From NCBI RefSeq assembly GCF_003337215.1, contig NZ_QPIG01000001.1, forward strand, positions 620,001 through 684,000: a stretch of 64,000 nucleotides of DNA, given 5' to 3'. A model generated the notes under the pieces. It searched no databases, was not told where the DNA came from, and saw only the letters and a program-made list of their open reading frames with translations. Positions 17,005 through 26,524 of the stretch are shown here, in pieces (position 1 is the stretch's first letter; each line of letters begins with the position of its first letter). The position numbers and the translations under genes were made by a program. Origin of the DNA: Oceanihabitans sediminis (GTDB lineage: Bacteria > Bacteroidota > Bacteroidia > Flavobacteriales > Flavobacteriaceae).

Positions 17005-18594
17005 TTAGCCTTTAGAAACAATAAGCTTCATTCCTGGTTTTAAATTGTTACCACTAATATCGTTCCAATCTCGAATATTTTGAACAGAAACTCCAGGATA
17101 TTTTTGCGAAATACTCCAAAGGGAGTCTCCACTCCTTACGGTATAGGTTTTAGCATTAGCAGGAATTGGAGTGTTTACCTTTGGTTTTGAAGCACTTGCC
17201 GTTCTTGCTGCTGTGTTTCTAGGATAAATTGTTAATCGCTGGCCAATACGTAAATCATTACTTCGTAAACCATTCCATTGTTTTAGTTGACTTACACGAA
17301 CTCCATATTTTCTTGCAATTTTTCCGAGGTAATCACCACTTCTAACGGTGTATCTTGTTTTACTTTCCGAATTAAAAAACTGTGGTAATGGTTTTTCACG
17401 TTCATCTAATTCGGCTTTAGCTAAAGCATAAATAGCTTTTTCATTGGTTACAAACTTCCCTACTGCATGTCTTGGCAGGCGTAGAGTATAGTTTTTTCCT
17501 TCTATATACGGAATAATATCCAGCTTATACGAAGGGTTTAAAAACTGAAGCGTTTCTACCTCTACTCCTACACTTTCACTAACTTGATCTAAGGTAATCA
17601 TTTGTTTAACGTGAATAGTATCTGTTTCTATGTATTGAAATTCTGGTTTTAGAGGCTTGAATCCGTGTTCTTCAGCAAATTCAAAAATATACATAGTTGC
17701 TAAAAATGCAGGAACATAACCTGCTGTTTCACGTGGAAGATTATGTCGAATATTCCAATAATTCTGATATCCTCCAGAACGTCTTATAGCTTTACTTACG
17801 TTTCCTGGACCCGAATTATAAGCTGCAAGTGCTAAATCCCAATCGCCAAAAATCTCATACAATCTAGATAAATATTTAGATGCAGCTTCGGTAGATTTTA
17901 TAGGGTCACTACGCTCATCTACATAAGAACTAACATCTAAACCGTATTGTTTACCTGTTGCAAACATAAATTGCCACAAACCGGTTGCACCAACTCTAGA
18001 ACGTGCTCTTGGTTTTAAAGCAGACTCTACAATGGCAAGGTATTTCATTTCTAAAGGAATGTTATAATTGTCTAGCTCACGCTCAAACATTGGAAAATAA
18101 TAATGGCTTATTCCCATTAGTTTTTCAAAAGATTTTCTTCTGTTTTTTAAAAATGACTTAATAACGCTTTCTAAAGAAGGATTGTATTCTACATTAAATG
18201 GAGTTCTTGCATTTAGCTTTGCAAGCCGTTCTTTTAAAACTTCTGTGGTTAATTCTGGGTAATAAACATCTTTATAGTCTAGTTCGCTAACTGTTCTGTA
18301 AATAGTGTCGTATAAAGAATTGCTATATAATTCTTCTAACCACTTCTCGTCTATTTTTGCAGCGTGCTCATGATCTTCAAACTCTTTATTTTCATCTAAT
18401 TCTTCTGCTAGTTTGATTTCTTTTTTATAAAAAGTTTGACCGTCTATTATAGTATCTATAATATAGTTTTTACCTGCTTCCAGTTCATTCTCTGAAAGCC
18501 TTAAAGTATCTACAGAAACCTGTAAGCTGTCTTGCGCATTGACCACAGCAAAACTTAAAAAAGAACAAAAAATAAATAGTTTATGTATCTGCAT
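17005..18594 (-). CDS. MltD-like membrane-bound lytic murein transglycosylase with LysM domains
   Basis: A 529-residue secreted protein with an N-terminal signal (MQIHKLFIFCSFLSFAVVNAQ). An SLT domain spans about residues 165-310 and has the catalytic-Glu segment AIVESALKPRARS, followed by GATGLWQFM and AAYNSGPGNV, all hallmarks of family-1 transglycosylases. Two clear LysM repeats follow near 413-458 (YTVRSGDYLGKIARKYGV) and 485-528 (YTVRSGDSLWSISQKYPG), with a weaker LysM-like segment before them. It cleaves glycan strands of peptidoglycan. The gene is the first of a two-gene unit with the DUF4837 lipoprotein. Confidence 0.94.
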   Translation of the reverse strand: MQIHKLFIFCSFLSFAVVNAQDSLQVSVDTLRLSENELEAGKNYIIDTIIDGQTFYKKEIKLAEELDENKEFEDHEHAAKIDEKWLEELYSNSLYDTIYRTVSELDYKDVYYPELTTEVLKERLAKLNARTPFNVEYNPSLESVIKSFLKNRRKSFEKLMGISHYYFPMFERELDNYNIPLEMKYLAIVESALKPRARSRVGATGLWQFMFATGKQYGLDVSSYVDERSDPIKSTEAASKYLSRLYEIFGDWDLALAAYNSGPGNVSKAIRRSGGYQNYWNIRHNLPRETAGYVPAFLATMYIFEFAEEHGFKPLKPEFQYIETDTIHVKQMITLDQVSESVGVEVETLQFLNPSYKLDIIPYIEGKNYTLRLPRHAVGKFVTNEKAIYALAKAELDEREKPLPQFFNSESKTRYTVRSGDYLGKIARKYGVRVSQLKQWNGLRSNDLRIGQRLTIYPRNTAARTASASKPKVNTPIPANAKTYTVRSGDSLWSISQKYPGVSVQNIRDWNDISGNNLKPGMKLIVSKG

Positions 18595-18662
18595 GATTAT
18601 ATAAGGTTTTCTTTAAAACGGGAAAGTTACTACTTTCTTATTTAACCTAACAAAAATCTATT

Positions 18663-21275
18663 TTAGAAAAAATAATTAACCTTGAACAACATACTTCTTC
18701 CTAAATTGGTAGAGATGTTTTCTATTCGAAACAATGAAGACTGTAAGATACTTGTATTAAACCTAGTTGCTAATACATTATAACCGTTTAAAGATATGTC
18801 TAGATACTTTAATTTATTTGTAAAACGGAATTCGAAATCTAAAGAAGAAAATGCTTTTTCATTAGCAATTTCTGAATAATTATATGCTGTTTTAACTAAA
18901 AAATTGGAGAGAAAATGATATTCTATTTTAGATTGAAACCCTATAGATTCGAAGTCTCTAGAATTTAAACCAACTTTTTGAGTATTATAAGCTAGATAAG
19001 GTTTAAAATAGATGTTTGGTAACGCTTTAAAATTCGTTTTAAATCTAGGCGAAAAGTTTATTCTTTTGTTGGCTACCTCTTGGTTTTCTAGTAAATCTAT
19101 ATGTTTAACAGATTCTGAATATGTTAAACTAACCCCTGCTTCCCAAGTATTAAATAAGTAAAAAAAGGAATTTCTTGATCTGAAATTAAATCCGTTTTTA
19201 GCTTGATTGTAATATGTTGAAACACTATTTATATCATTAAAAATATAGGATTTTTCTAGAGTGTTTTTAAATATCTGAAAACTACTTATTGAATTAAAGG
19301 AATAGTTTTTAGGAATATTATAATCTGTGTATTTTAAAACAAAATTTTGGGTTGTAGACTTATTTAAATCTATATTACCTATTGTAACTGTATTATAGTT
19401 ATTGACAGCATAATAGTCATCTAGTTGATTTACTTTTGGTAAGTTAATGTTGCTATTATAATTAAAAGTAATTTGTTTTTTTGTATTGATGAAATACCTA
19501 ATATTTGTAAAAGGATTAAATACAGTTTCTGAAGAAGTATTCTCTAAATTATACTTTTTAATTTTTAGTGAAAACATATGTACAACACCACCGAAATCCA
19601 CATTCCAATTATCTTTTTTGTAGTTATAATTTAATTTAAAATCTGATTGCATAGTATGAAAACGCAATTTTGAGTTGAAATTACTTCCTAAATAATATGC
19701 ACTTTCATTCTCCAATAATTGGTTTTGATTGTTTGTTAAATCAGCAAAATCATAACTTGTTTTATTACTGGCAAAAAGTGTATTGTTTTGATTTAGATTG
19801 TAGTAATAAATAGCTCCTAATTGCACATTAAATTCACTTTTACGATGATTTTTATCTAGAGAATAAAGGTTTTGATCTAACCATGGTATTTGTTCCTCTA
19901 AGAAACCTTGATTACTCGCTAATAAATTATTTTCATTGCTATTTGTGTAGCTTAAGTTAGATCCATAAACTAAAGTCTCATTGTCTGTTAAAGCTAACAC
20001 TTCTTCAAAAATAGAATTTATACTAAGGTTTTCTCCTCTACTGGAAGTAGCATAGTCTCTGTTTCCTAAACCACTAATAGATGCTGTTTTATTATGGTTT
20101 GTATCATTATTTATTACAATAGCATTTGCAAAAAGCCTTTCTTTTTTAGTGTTTTTTAAATAGTTTGTTGCCCGAAAATAAAAGGATTTATTCTGAATGT
20201 TTTCAAACTCCTGTCTTGTGTCTATACTATTATTATTGAGGTATTCTGTTTTTTCTGTAAACGATTTTTCTTTATTTACTAAATTATAATAACTCAAAAA
20301 ATCCCAAGTAGAGTTTTTGTTAATTCGTTTAGCATTTAGAGCCACTATTTTATTGTCAATTTTAGAAAACTCATTTTTATCAATACCGTAGGCAATAGGT
20401 GTTTCTATTAAATTAAAAAGTTCTGAGTTAATATTAGAAAATGCCTCTGCTTCATTATTTCCTATTAATTGTTGGGCAATATTATTGGCATTAACAATAA
20501 GATTATTTTGATTTTTTCTTTTAAACTGAAAAAAGGATGCCTGTGCTTCATAAAAGTTACTAAAATCTGAACCCCCTGAAACATTACCAAAAATAATAGA
20601 TTTTCTATCTTTTTTTAGTACTAGATTAATAACCTGTTGCTCTGTCCTACGATTACTTTTTAATAAATTTGATTTACTATAGTTGGATATTACTTCTAGC
20701 TTTTCAAGCGCATCTGCAGGAATATTTTCTAATCCTAATTTTGTACCTCCTCCAAAAAATTCTTCGTTTTCTACTAATAGTTTTGTGATCTTTTCTCCCT
20801 TAAAATAAAGACTACCATCTTCTTGAATGGTTAATCCTGGTAGTTTTTCTACCAAATCCTTTAACTTCCTATCATTATCGTCTATATATTTAGATAAATT
20901 AAAAGATATGGTATCTCTTCTTACTTTTACTTTAGGTTTTTCGTGCTTTATAATAACTTCTTCTAGCGCATGATTATTGGGGCTTAAAAAAATGGAGATT
21001 TTATTTTCTTTAGCTGGATTAAAACCAACAATAGTGTCTTTAAAACTTAAATGCTTTGTCTTTAACACATACTTTTTATTACTGTTTAAAGAAACTTTAA
21101 AAGCACCTAAAGAATCTGAAATTAAAATATTTTCTGGTGTTTGTTGACTTAAAGAATCTGAAACTATAACTACAACTTGCTCAATGGTATTCCCGCTTAT
21201 ATCTTTTACCAAACCAGTAAACTCTTGTTGTGCAAAACAGCAAGTAGATATAAGAAAAAACAGTAATATACGCAT
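18663..21275 (-). CDS. Outer-membrane receptor-like beta-barrel with carboxypeptidase-like regulatory domain
   Basis: An 870-residue protein with signal MRILLFFLISTCCFAQ and then a carboxypeptidase-regulatory-like domain (about 17-110). A plug-like segment follows (DLVEKLPGLTIQEDGSLYF ... VENEEFFGGGTKLGLENIPA), and then a long barrel rich in alternating aromatic and Asn residues that ends in a terminal Phe (MLFKVNYFF). This is the TonB-receptor-like class found beside GLPGLI genes. No convincing TonB box was seen. It lies 72 bp downstream of the GLPGLI gene, with a hairpin between them. The substrate is unknown. Confidence 0.85.
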   Translation of the reverse strand: MRILLFFLISTCCFAQQEFTGLVKDISGNTIEQVVVIVSDSLSQQTPENILISDSLGAFKVSLNSNKKYVLKTKHLSFKDTIVGFNPAKENKISIFLSPNNHALEEVIIKHEKPKVKVRRDTISFNLSKYIDDNDRKLKDLVEKLPGLTIQEDGSLYFKGEKITKLLVENEEFFGGGTKLGLENIPADALEKLEVISNYSKSNLLKSNRRTEQQVINLVLKKDRKSIIFGNVSGGSDFSNFYEAQASFFQFKRKNQNNLIVNANNIAQQLIGNNEAEAFSNINSELFNLIETPIAYGIDKNEFSKIDNKIVALNAKRINKNSTWDFLSYYNLVNKEKSFTEKTEYLNNNSIDTRQEFENIQNKSFYFRATNYLKNTKKERLFANAIVINNDTNHNKTASISGLGNRDYATSSRGENLSINSIFEEVLALTDNETLVYGSNLSYTNSNENNLLASNQGFLEEQIPWLDQNLYSLDKNHRKSEFNVQLGAIYYYNLNQNNTLFASNKTSYDFADLTNNQNQLLENESAYYLGSNFNSKLRFHTMQSDFKLNYNYKKDNWNVDFGGVVHMFSLKIKKYNLENTSSETVFNPFTNIRYFINTKKQITFNYNSNINLPKVNQLDDYYAVNNYNTVTIGNIDLNKSTTQNFVLKYTDYNIPKNYSFNSISSFQIFKNTLEKSYIFNDINSVSTYYNQAKNGFNFRSRNSFFYLFNTWEAGVSLTYSESVKHIDLLENQEVANKRINFSPRFKTNFKALPNIYFKPYLAYNTQKVGLNSRDFESIGFQSKIEYHFLSNFLVKTAYNYSEIANEKAFSSLDFEFRFTNKLKYLDISLNGYNVLATRFNTSILQSSLFRIENISTNLGRSMLFKVNYFF

Positions 21276-21296
21276 GTAATAAAAGTTTATAATAAA

Positions 21297-21326
21297 AATA
21301 ACGTTACTTAAATAAGCAACGTTATT
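21297..21326 (-). terminator. Hairpin between GLPGLI gene and receptor gene
   Basis: Arms AATAACGTT / AACGTTATT, with further pairing of CTTA/TAAG inside, followed on the minus strand by TTTATTATAA. It lies 20 bp past the GLPGLI stop and 22 bp before the receptor start. It may be a full or partial terminator that sets the ratio of the two products. Confidence 0.6.
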
Positions 21327-21346
21327 AAGAGTAAAATAGCTTGTTT

Positions 21347-22102
21347 TTAATTTCCGCCTTGTATTATAATTCGCTTGTATCTTCTTTTAATATCCTCTCT
21401 AGTATTAATAAACTCTTCATCTGTTAATACTTCATGTTTAGATAATTTTTTTGGTTTTAGTTTCGAACTATAGGTGTCATTAAAAGCTATTTTTTTTGCT
21501 GTATATCTTATGTTTTCAATATTAAGTTCTATAATTAAACCTGGTAAACCGTGATAGTGCAATGGCCCAAAGGGCAATGGCAAATCTGTGGTAAACCAAG
21601 CGTAAATGGATTTCTCAGTAACTAGATACCAAAGGTTTTTTCCGGTGTAAGTTGCATAATAACAAGTATAGCCATCAATTTTTTTAGATTTGCTAAAATC
21701 TATTTTCCACTTGCTATTTAGGTCTACAGAAATGCTTACTAATTTATCCCAATAATCCATACTTGCGGTTGCAGTTTTAGTTGCAACACTATAGGTATAA
21801 TCAGGCTCGCCATTTGCTTTATACAAAGCCTCATGATCTAGATTATAATTTTTTGTATCATAATCCCTTAACAGAAAAGATTGGCTACTTTTTTTAGTGA
21901 AAGCTACTCCCAGCTCTACAGCGTTCATTAAGCTATCCCTAACTAGTGTTCTTTGGTATCCTTCTTCATAGTCTCTTCTAAATTCATCAGAATAAAAAAA
22001 AGGCTCAGTTAGAGACACTTGATAGATAATATGACCAGTATTCTTGCTGTTTTGAGCAATTAAAAACTGAAACGGAAGGAATAAAAAGAATAGGTATTTC
22101 AT
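21347..22102 (-). CDS. GLPGLI family protein
   Basis: A 251-residue exported protein from the ATG at 22100-22102 (MKYLFFLFLPFQFLIAQ, a clean signal peptide). The defining GLPGLI hexamer is at residues 185-190, after LPFGPLHYH. A longer frame begins at a TTG 20 codons earlier, but it reads through a tetranucleotide repeat into a low-complexity Phe/Ser/Cys stretch, so it is not the likely start. The family is typical of Bacteroidota, of unknown function, and often sits next to a TonB-receptor-like gene, as here. It is probably periplasmic or at the outer membrane. Confidence 0.9.
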   Translation of the reverse strand: MKYLFFLFLPFQFLIAQNSKNTGHIIYQVSLTEPFFYSDEFRRDYEEGYQRTLVRDSLMNAVELGVAFTKKSSQSFLLRDYDTKNYNLDHEALYKANGEPDYTYSVATKTATASMDYWDKLVSISVDLNSKWKIDFSKSKKIDGYTCYYATYTGKNLWYLVTEKSIYAWFTTDLPLPFGPLHYHGLPGLIIELNIENIRYTAKKIAFNDTYSSKLKPKKLSKHEVLTDEEFINTREDIKRRYKRIIIQGGN

Positions 22103-22125
22103 TTTAAAAGACTTTACAAAACAAC

Positions 22126-22150
22126 AAGAAAGAAAGAAAGAAAGAAAGAA
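22126..22150. repeat. Tetranucleotide microsatellite (AAAG)6
   Basis: Six G at exactly 4-base spacing (22128, 22132, 22136, 22140, 22144, 22148) in an otherwise pure A tract. It lies 24-48 bp upstream of the GLPGLI start codon, between that codon and a weak promoter-like motif (caaattaa at 22160-22167, near-match to TAnnTTTG on the minus strand). Confidence 0.9.
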
Positions 22151-22209
22151 TAACAAAAACAAATTAATACCTAAGAAAAATCGTTTTTATTTATCAACTA
22201 TCGCTGTAT

Positions 22210-23397
22210 TTACTCTAAAATAGCAGCAATTCCCGGTAGTGTTTTACCCTCTAAGCTTTCTAGCATAGCACCTCCTCCTGTACTTACATAGCTCACTTTT
22301 TTCTCAAAACCAAATTGTTTTACTGCTGCAACTGAGTCTCCTCCTCCTACTAACGAAAAAGCACCATTTTTTGTTGCATCTGCAATAGCATAACCCAAAG
22401 CAATAGTCCCTTTTGCAAAATTATTCATTTCAAAAACTCCTAAGGGTCCATTCCATAAAATGGTTTTAGATTGCGCAATGATTTTTGCAAAAGCAGCTTC
22501 GGTATTAGGCCCAACATCTAAAGCCATCCAACCATCTGGAATTTCGTTTACAGCACAGGTATCTGTATGCGCATCGTTACTAAAAGCATCTGCAATTACA
22601 GCATCTGTTGGTAAATGCACTTGTACATTTTTGTTTTTAGCTTTTTCTAATATTTCTAAGGCAAGTTCCATTTTGTCATCTTCCACTAAGGAGTTTCCTA
22701 TTTTTCCTCCTTGTGCTTTTATAAATGTAAAAGTCATTCCTCCACCAATAATAAGGTGATCTATTTTATCTAAAATATTATCGATAATTGTTATTTTAGA
22801 AGACACTTTTGCCCCGCCAAGTATTGCTGTAACAGGTTTTTCGCCTGTTTCCATTACCTTTTTAATGCTTTCAATTTCTTTAGCTAACAAATGACCAAAA
22901 CATTTATTTCCTGGAAAAAACTGAGCAACAACGGTAGTAGATGCATGTGCTCTATGCGCTGTACCAAAAGCATCATTCACATAAATATCTCCTAATTTAG
23001 AAAGGGATTCAGCGAAGTCTTTATCGCCAGATGTTTCTTCTTCATGAAATCGTAAGTTTTCTAATAATAAAATTTCACCTGGTTTTAATTTTTTTGCTGC
23101 TTCTTCGGCTTCCGCACCAACGCAATTAGTTACAAACTTAGTTTCCACACCTATTACGTCTTCAATCGTACTTACAATATGACGTAAGGAAAATGCATCT
23201 TGCACGCCTTTTGGTCTTCCTAAGTGAGACATTAAAATACAGCTTCCGCCATCTTCTAAAACTTTAATAATAGTTGGTTTTTCCGAAACAATTCTATTAC
23301 TATCGGTTACTTTAAAGTCTTCATCTAAGGGCACGTTAAAATCTACTCTTATTAGGGCTTTCTTGTTTTTAAAATTGAAGTCGTTAAGTGTTTTCAT
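22210..23397 (-). CDS. pgk: Phosphoglycerate kinase
   Basis: A 395-residue glycolytic enzyme that transfers phosphate from 1,3-bisphosphoglycerate to ADP. Signatures are RVDFNVPLD near residue 17, the SHLGRPKG substrate motif, [12 protein letters not shown], the [14 protein letters not shown]-site segment, and the late WNGPLGVFE and [15 protein letters not shown] nucleotide motifs. It is full length. The 273-bp space upstream to holB is divergent and holds both promoters, with no other gene visible. Confidence 0.98.
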   Translation of the reverse strand: MKTLNDFNFKNKKALIRVDFNVPLDEDFKVTDSNRIVSEKPTIIKVLEDGGSCILMSHLGRPKGVQDAFSLRHIVSTIEDVIGVETKFVTNCVGAEAEEAAKKLKPGEILLLENLRFHEEETSGDKDFAESLSKLGDIYVNDAFGTAHRAHASTTVVAQFFPGNKCFGHLLAKEIESIKKVMETGEKPVTAILGGAKVSSKITIIDNILDKIDHLIIGGGMTFTFIKAQGGKIGNSLVEDDKMELALEILEKAKNKNVQVHLPTDAVIADAFSNDAHTDTCAVNEIPDGWMALDVGPNTEAAFAKIIAQSKTILWNGPLGVFEMNNFAKGTIALGYAIADATKNGAFSLVGGGDSVAAVKQFGFEKKVSYVSTGGGAMLESLEGKTLPGIAAILE

Positions 23398-23638
23398 TTG
23401 TATGAGATATATAAATTGTGCGTTTATTTAAAAGTTTAAAGGTCAATAAAAATAACAAAATGCACAATATTTTATTTATTTAAAGTTACATCTTAAACAA
23501 TTATGAAGCATAGGCATTAAAACCTTTGTTTATATTTTATTAAAAATGACAACTTGACTATCTTGTGATTTTTAGAATCTGCTTGATTTTTCTTATTTCA
23601 ATGAAAAATGTCTCGAGATTCAAAACAAAACAACTTCA

Positions 23639-23646
23639 TATATTTG
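23639..23646 (+). promoter_or_regulatory. -7 promoter element (TATATTTG) for holB
   Basis: A perfect TAnnTTTG match 25 bp before the holB ATG. A second copy of the same 8-mer at 23660-23667 is too near the ATG to be the main element unless the message is leaderless. Confidence 0.45.
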
Positions 23647-23671
23647 ATAAATTTTAAGGTATATTTGCTTC

Positions 23672-24835
23672 ATGCTTTTTAGTGAAATTATAGGACAAGA
23701 ACATATAAAAAACCATTTAACACAAAGTGTAGATAATGGTAGAATTGCGCATGCACAACTTTTTGTAGGACCCGAAGGTTGCGGAACACTTCCTATGGCT
23801 ATTGCTTATGCGCAATACCTTTTATGTAAAAATACGGGCAAAGAAAACAATAATGGTAATGCTGCTTGCAACTTAAAATTTGAGAATCTTTCGCATCCAG
23901 ATTTACACTTTGCTTTTCCTGTAACTACAAGCGATAAAGTAAAAAGCAAACCAGTTTCTAAATACTATTTAGAAGAATGGAGAGAACTACTAAAAGAACA
24001 GCCTTACGGAAATTTATTTGACTGGTACAAACGTCTTGGAGTTGATAATAAACAAGGACTTATTAATGTAGAAGAAGCAAATGAAATTGTAAAATCTCTT
24101 ACACTTAAATCATATGAAGGTGGATATAAAGTCATGCTCATTTGGATGGCTGAAAAAATGCATATTTCGGCTGCCAATAAGCTTTTAAAACTGATTGAAG
24201 AGCCACCAAACAAAACCATATTTATTCTTATTGCTGAAGACGAAGAACAAATAATTAATACGATTAAATCTCGTTGCCAAATTTTACACTTCCCTCCTTT
24301 AGCTGAAAACGATATTAAAAACTCGCTAATCAAGAAATACAATCTAGAAGATAGTGTTGCAACAAAAATTGCTCACCAAGCTAATGGTAATTACAACAAA
24401 GCTTGTGATCTAGTTTATCATGATAGTGAAGATATTCAATTTGAAACTTGGTTTATTTTCTGGATTAGAAGCGCGTTTAAAGCAAAAGGAAACAAAGCAG
24501 CTATTCACGATTTAATTTCATGGAGTGAAGAAATAGCAAAAACAGGAAGAGAAACGCAAAAACAATTTCTACATTTTTGTGTAGAATTTTTCCGACAAGC
24601 TTTACTTATGAATTATAATGCGAATGATTTAGTTTATTTTGAACCTAAAACCGAAAAATTTAAACTAGAGAACTTTGCTCCTTTTATACATGACAATAAT
24701 ATTTTAGAAATCTCTGAAGAATTACAAAACGCTATCTATCATATAGAGCGTAACGGAAACTCTAAAATTATCCTAACAGATTTATCTATAAAACTAACCA
24801 GATTACTGCATAAAAAAAGTCAGACAACTGCCTGA
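23672..24835 (+). CDS. holB: DNA polymerase III subunit delta'
   Basis: A 387-residue AAA+ clamp-loader subunit. It opens with the standard FSEIIGQEHIKNHLTQSV and FVGPEGCGTLPMAIAYA. The P-loop lacks the usual Lys (GPEGCGT-L), which agrees with delta' being unable to bind ATP. AANKLLKLIEEPPNKTIFIL (sensor 1 region) and TIKSRCQILHF are typical. Only part of the zinc-module Cys set is seen. It is monocistronic on the plus strand and its stop codon lies inside the terminator stem that follows. Confidence 0.93.
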   Translation: MLFSEIIGQEHIKNHLTQSVDNGRIAHAQLFVGPEGCGTLPMAIAYAQYLLCKNTGKENNNGNAACNLKFENLSHPDLHFAFPVTTSDKVKSKPVSKYYLEEWRELLKEQPYGNLFDWYKRLGVDNKQGLINVEEANEIVKSLTLKSYEGGYKVMLIWMAEKMHISAANKLLKLIEEPPNKTIFILIAEDEEQIINTIKSRCQILHFPPLAENDIKNSLIKKYNLEDSVATKIAHQANGNYNKACDLVYHDSEDIQFETWFIFWIRSAFKAKGNKAAIHDLISWSEEIAKTGRETQKQFLHFCVEFFRQALLMNYNANDLVYFEPKTEKFKLENFAPFIHDNNILEISEELQNAIYHIERNGNSKIILTDLSIKLTRLLHKKSQTTA

Positions 24836-24841
24836 CTTTTT
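24814..24841. terminator. Bidirectional terminator shared by holB and the OmpH-like gene
   Basis: Stem AAAAAGTCAG / CTGACTTTTT with an 8-base loop. It overlaps the holB stop codon and lies 22 bp past the end of the convergent OmpH-like gene, with A/T tails suitable for both strands. Confidence 0.85.
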
Positions 24842-24862
24842 AATACTCTTAAAATAGTTTTT

Positions 24863-25372
24863 TTATTTCTTATAACTAGCATTTAAAGCTTCTGTTACAG
24901 GTTCTGTAATATCGTTAGCTTCACTACCATACAGAACACTACCTGCTTCGTTTTTACCTAAGATATACGTATAACCGTGCTTCTTTCCGTAGTCTGCAAC
25001 AAAGTCTTTCACTTTTACTAAAACGGAATCAATTTCCGTTTGAAACTCATTCTGCATTACTTGTTGCTGCATTTGAATTTGTCTTTGTAATCCTTGTTGC
25101 TTTTGTATTAACTCTTGGTATTTTTCTTCTGCTTTTTTCTGTGCCATTTTTCCAGCAGCCATTTCAAAAGCTTTTGCCTCTACTTGAAAAGCATTTGCTA
25201 AACTATCTGTATTCTTTTTAAAAGCTTCGTCTTTAAGTTTGAATTTTTCTTCAATATCAATTTTAGCTTGATAATTATTAATTAATTCTCCGTTATCAAT
25301 AAAAGCAATTTTTTGTTGCTCGCAAGAAGTAAAAACCAAAACAGTTAAGAGTGCATAAATTATTTTTTTCAT
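24863..25372 (-). CDS. OmpH/Skp family lipoprotein
   Basis: A 169-residue protein. The signal MKKIIYALLTVLVFTSCEQQ carries a lipobox (TSC, Cys17), unlike soluble Skp. The mature part starts with IAFIDNGELINNYQ, the usual Skp strand, and then forms a long charged helical hairpin rich in Gln/Lys/Glu (about residues 40-120). It ends with YGKKHGYTYILGKNEAGSVLYG, typical of OmpH proteins. It probably acts as a periplasmic chaperone for outer-membrane proteins, here tethered to a membrane. Confidence 0.88.
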   Translation of the reverse strand: MKKIIYALLTVLVFTSCEQQKIAFIDNGELINNYQAKIDIEEKFKLKDEAFKKNTDSLANAFQVEAKAFEMAAGKMAQKKAEEKYQELIQKQQGLQRQIQMQQQVMQNEFQTEIDSVLVKVKDFVADYGKKHGYTYILGKNEAGSVLYGSEANDITEPVTEALNASYKK

Positions 25373-25394
25373 TTTTATATTTTTTATTAGACCA

Positions 25395-25402
25395 CAAATG
25401 TA
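25395..25402 (-). promoter_or_regulatory. -7 promoter element (TACATTTG) for the OmpH-like gene
   Basis: A perfect TAnnTTTG match read on the minus strand, about 22 bp before the start codon, which allows a short normal leader. Confidence 0.5.
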
Positions 25403-25576
25403 GAAAAAGGAAAGGAAATACTAATTATAAAAGATTGTTATAGTATTTGAAATAAGAATAAAGAAACACTATTAAAAATAACTTAAAATAAAGCGTTTTA
25501 AGAGCGAAACAGAAATTAGTCGTGTATTTCGTTGTTGCGACTAAAAATCATCAAATAAACCTTCTATAAATAAGAA

Positions 25577-26452
25577 TTAGCTATTTTTTAAGATGTAAAT
25601 TAAGGAAGAATACTCTCCAGATCGTTTTGCAAGCCAATTAGATCGAAAACCAATCCAAAAAGCTTTAAACGGATTCATAAATCCATTTTGATATTTTTCT
25701 GAAAGTAGACTTACATAATAAGAATCAAATTTCATTGGAAGCGTATTCACCACTTTCATATTTTCTTTTGAAAAAAGAGAAGCTATAGAATCTTGATTAA
25801 AATGCCAAAGATGTCTAGGAACATCATAAGCTGCCCAAAAGTTTTTATAATGTTTTGCATCGAAACTTTTATAATTAGGAACAGCTACGATTAAAACTCC
25901 ATTTTCTTTTAGTAGTTTTTTAAATACAGAAATTTGCTCTTCTAAGTTTGGTACATGTTCTAAAACATGCCAAAGGGTAATAACATCGAAACTTTGATCT
26001 TCAATTTTATTTAAATGTTCAGAGTTAAAAACAGCATTAGTCGTTTTTGAATTTGCAATTTCTCTTGCTTGTTGGTTTGGTTCAATCCCTAAAACTTTCC
26101 AATTATTTTTTTGTGCAGTTTGTAAAAAATCTCCAGTACCACATCCAAAATCTAGAAGCGATTTTTTTTCAGAAGAATCAAAATTATTTGCACGCTCAGA
26201 AAACGAATTAATGATTTTTAGTTTTCGTTTTAAAGAAATACTTCTAACCAAGTGATATGCTTTTTCAAACAAATTTCTTTTAGAATCTGTATGCGAAATA
26301 TAGTCTTCGGTTTTATAATATTCAGAAAGATTTTCTTCTTTTGGTTGCGGAACCGTTTCTAAAAATCCGTAGGATTTATTTTGAACTAATTCAAATTCTT
26401 CTCCAGAAACAGAATAATCTTTTACCTTAAAATAACTTTCTTTTTTTTTCAT
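25577..26452 (-). CDS. Class I SAM-dependent methyltransferase
   Basis: A 291-residue protein with a Rossmann-type methyltransferase core. Motif I LLDFGCGTGDFLQTAQ is near residue 97, motif II is VLGIEPNQQAREIA, and FDVITLWHVLEHVPNLEEQ is followed by LKENGVLIVAVPNYKSFDA. The N-terminal 80 residues (YKTEDYISHTDSKRNLFEKAYHLVR) resemble methyltransferases of the Methyltransf_11/23 type. The substrate cannot be predicted. It is followed downstream by a 200-bp space before the OmpH-like gene, in which I see nothing definite. Confidence 0.88.
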   Translation of the reverse strand: MKKKESYFKVKDYSVSGEEFELVQNKSYGFLETVPQPKEENLSEYYKTEDYISHTDSKRNLFEKAYHLVRSISLKRKLKIINSFSERANNFDSSEKKSLLDFGCGTGDFLQTAQKNNWKVLGIEPNQQAREIANSKTTNAVFNSEHLNKIEDQSFDVITLWHVLEHVPNLEEQISVFKKLLKENGVLIVAVPNYKSFDAKHYKNFWAAYDVPRHLWHFNQDSIASLFSKENMKVVNTLPMKFDSYYVSLLSEKYQNGFMNPFKAFWIGFRSNWLAKRSGEYSSLIYILKNS

Positions 26453-26524
26453 TTTGAATAAAACCGGAACTAATTCTAAAAGGACAAATCAGAACAATTT
26501 GTCGCAAATACATATGTGTTTTTC

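Noticed and set aside
22103-22162. Longer GLPGLI reading frame through the AAAG repeat
   Set aside because: It starts with TTG, encodes only low-complexity Phe/Ser/Cys, and would put a second hydrophobic stretch before a perfect signal peptide.
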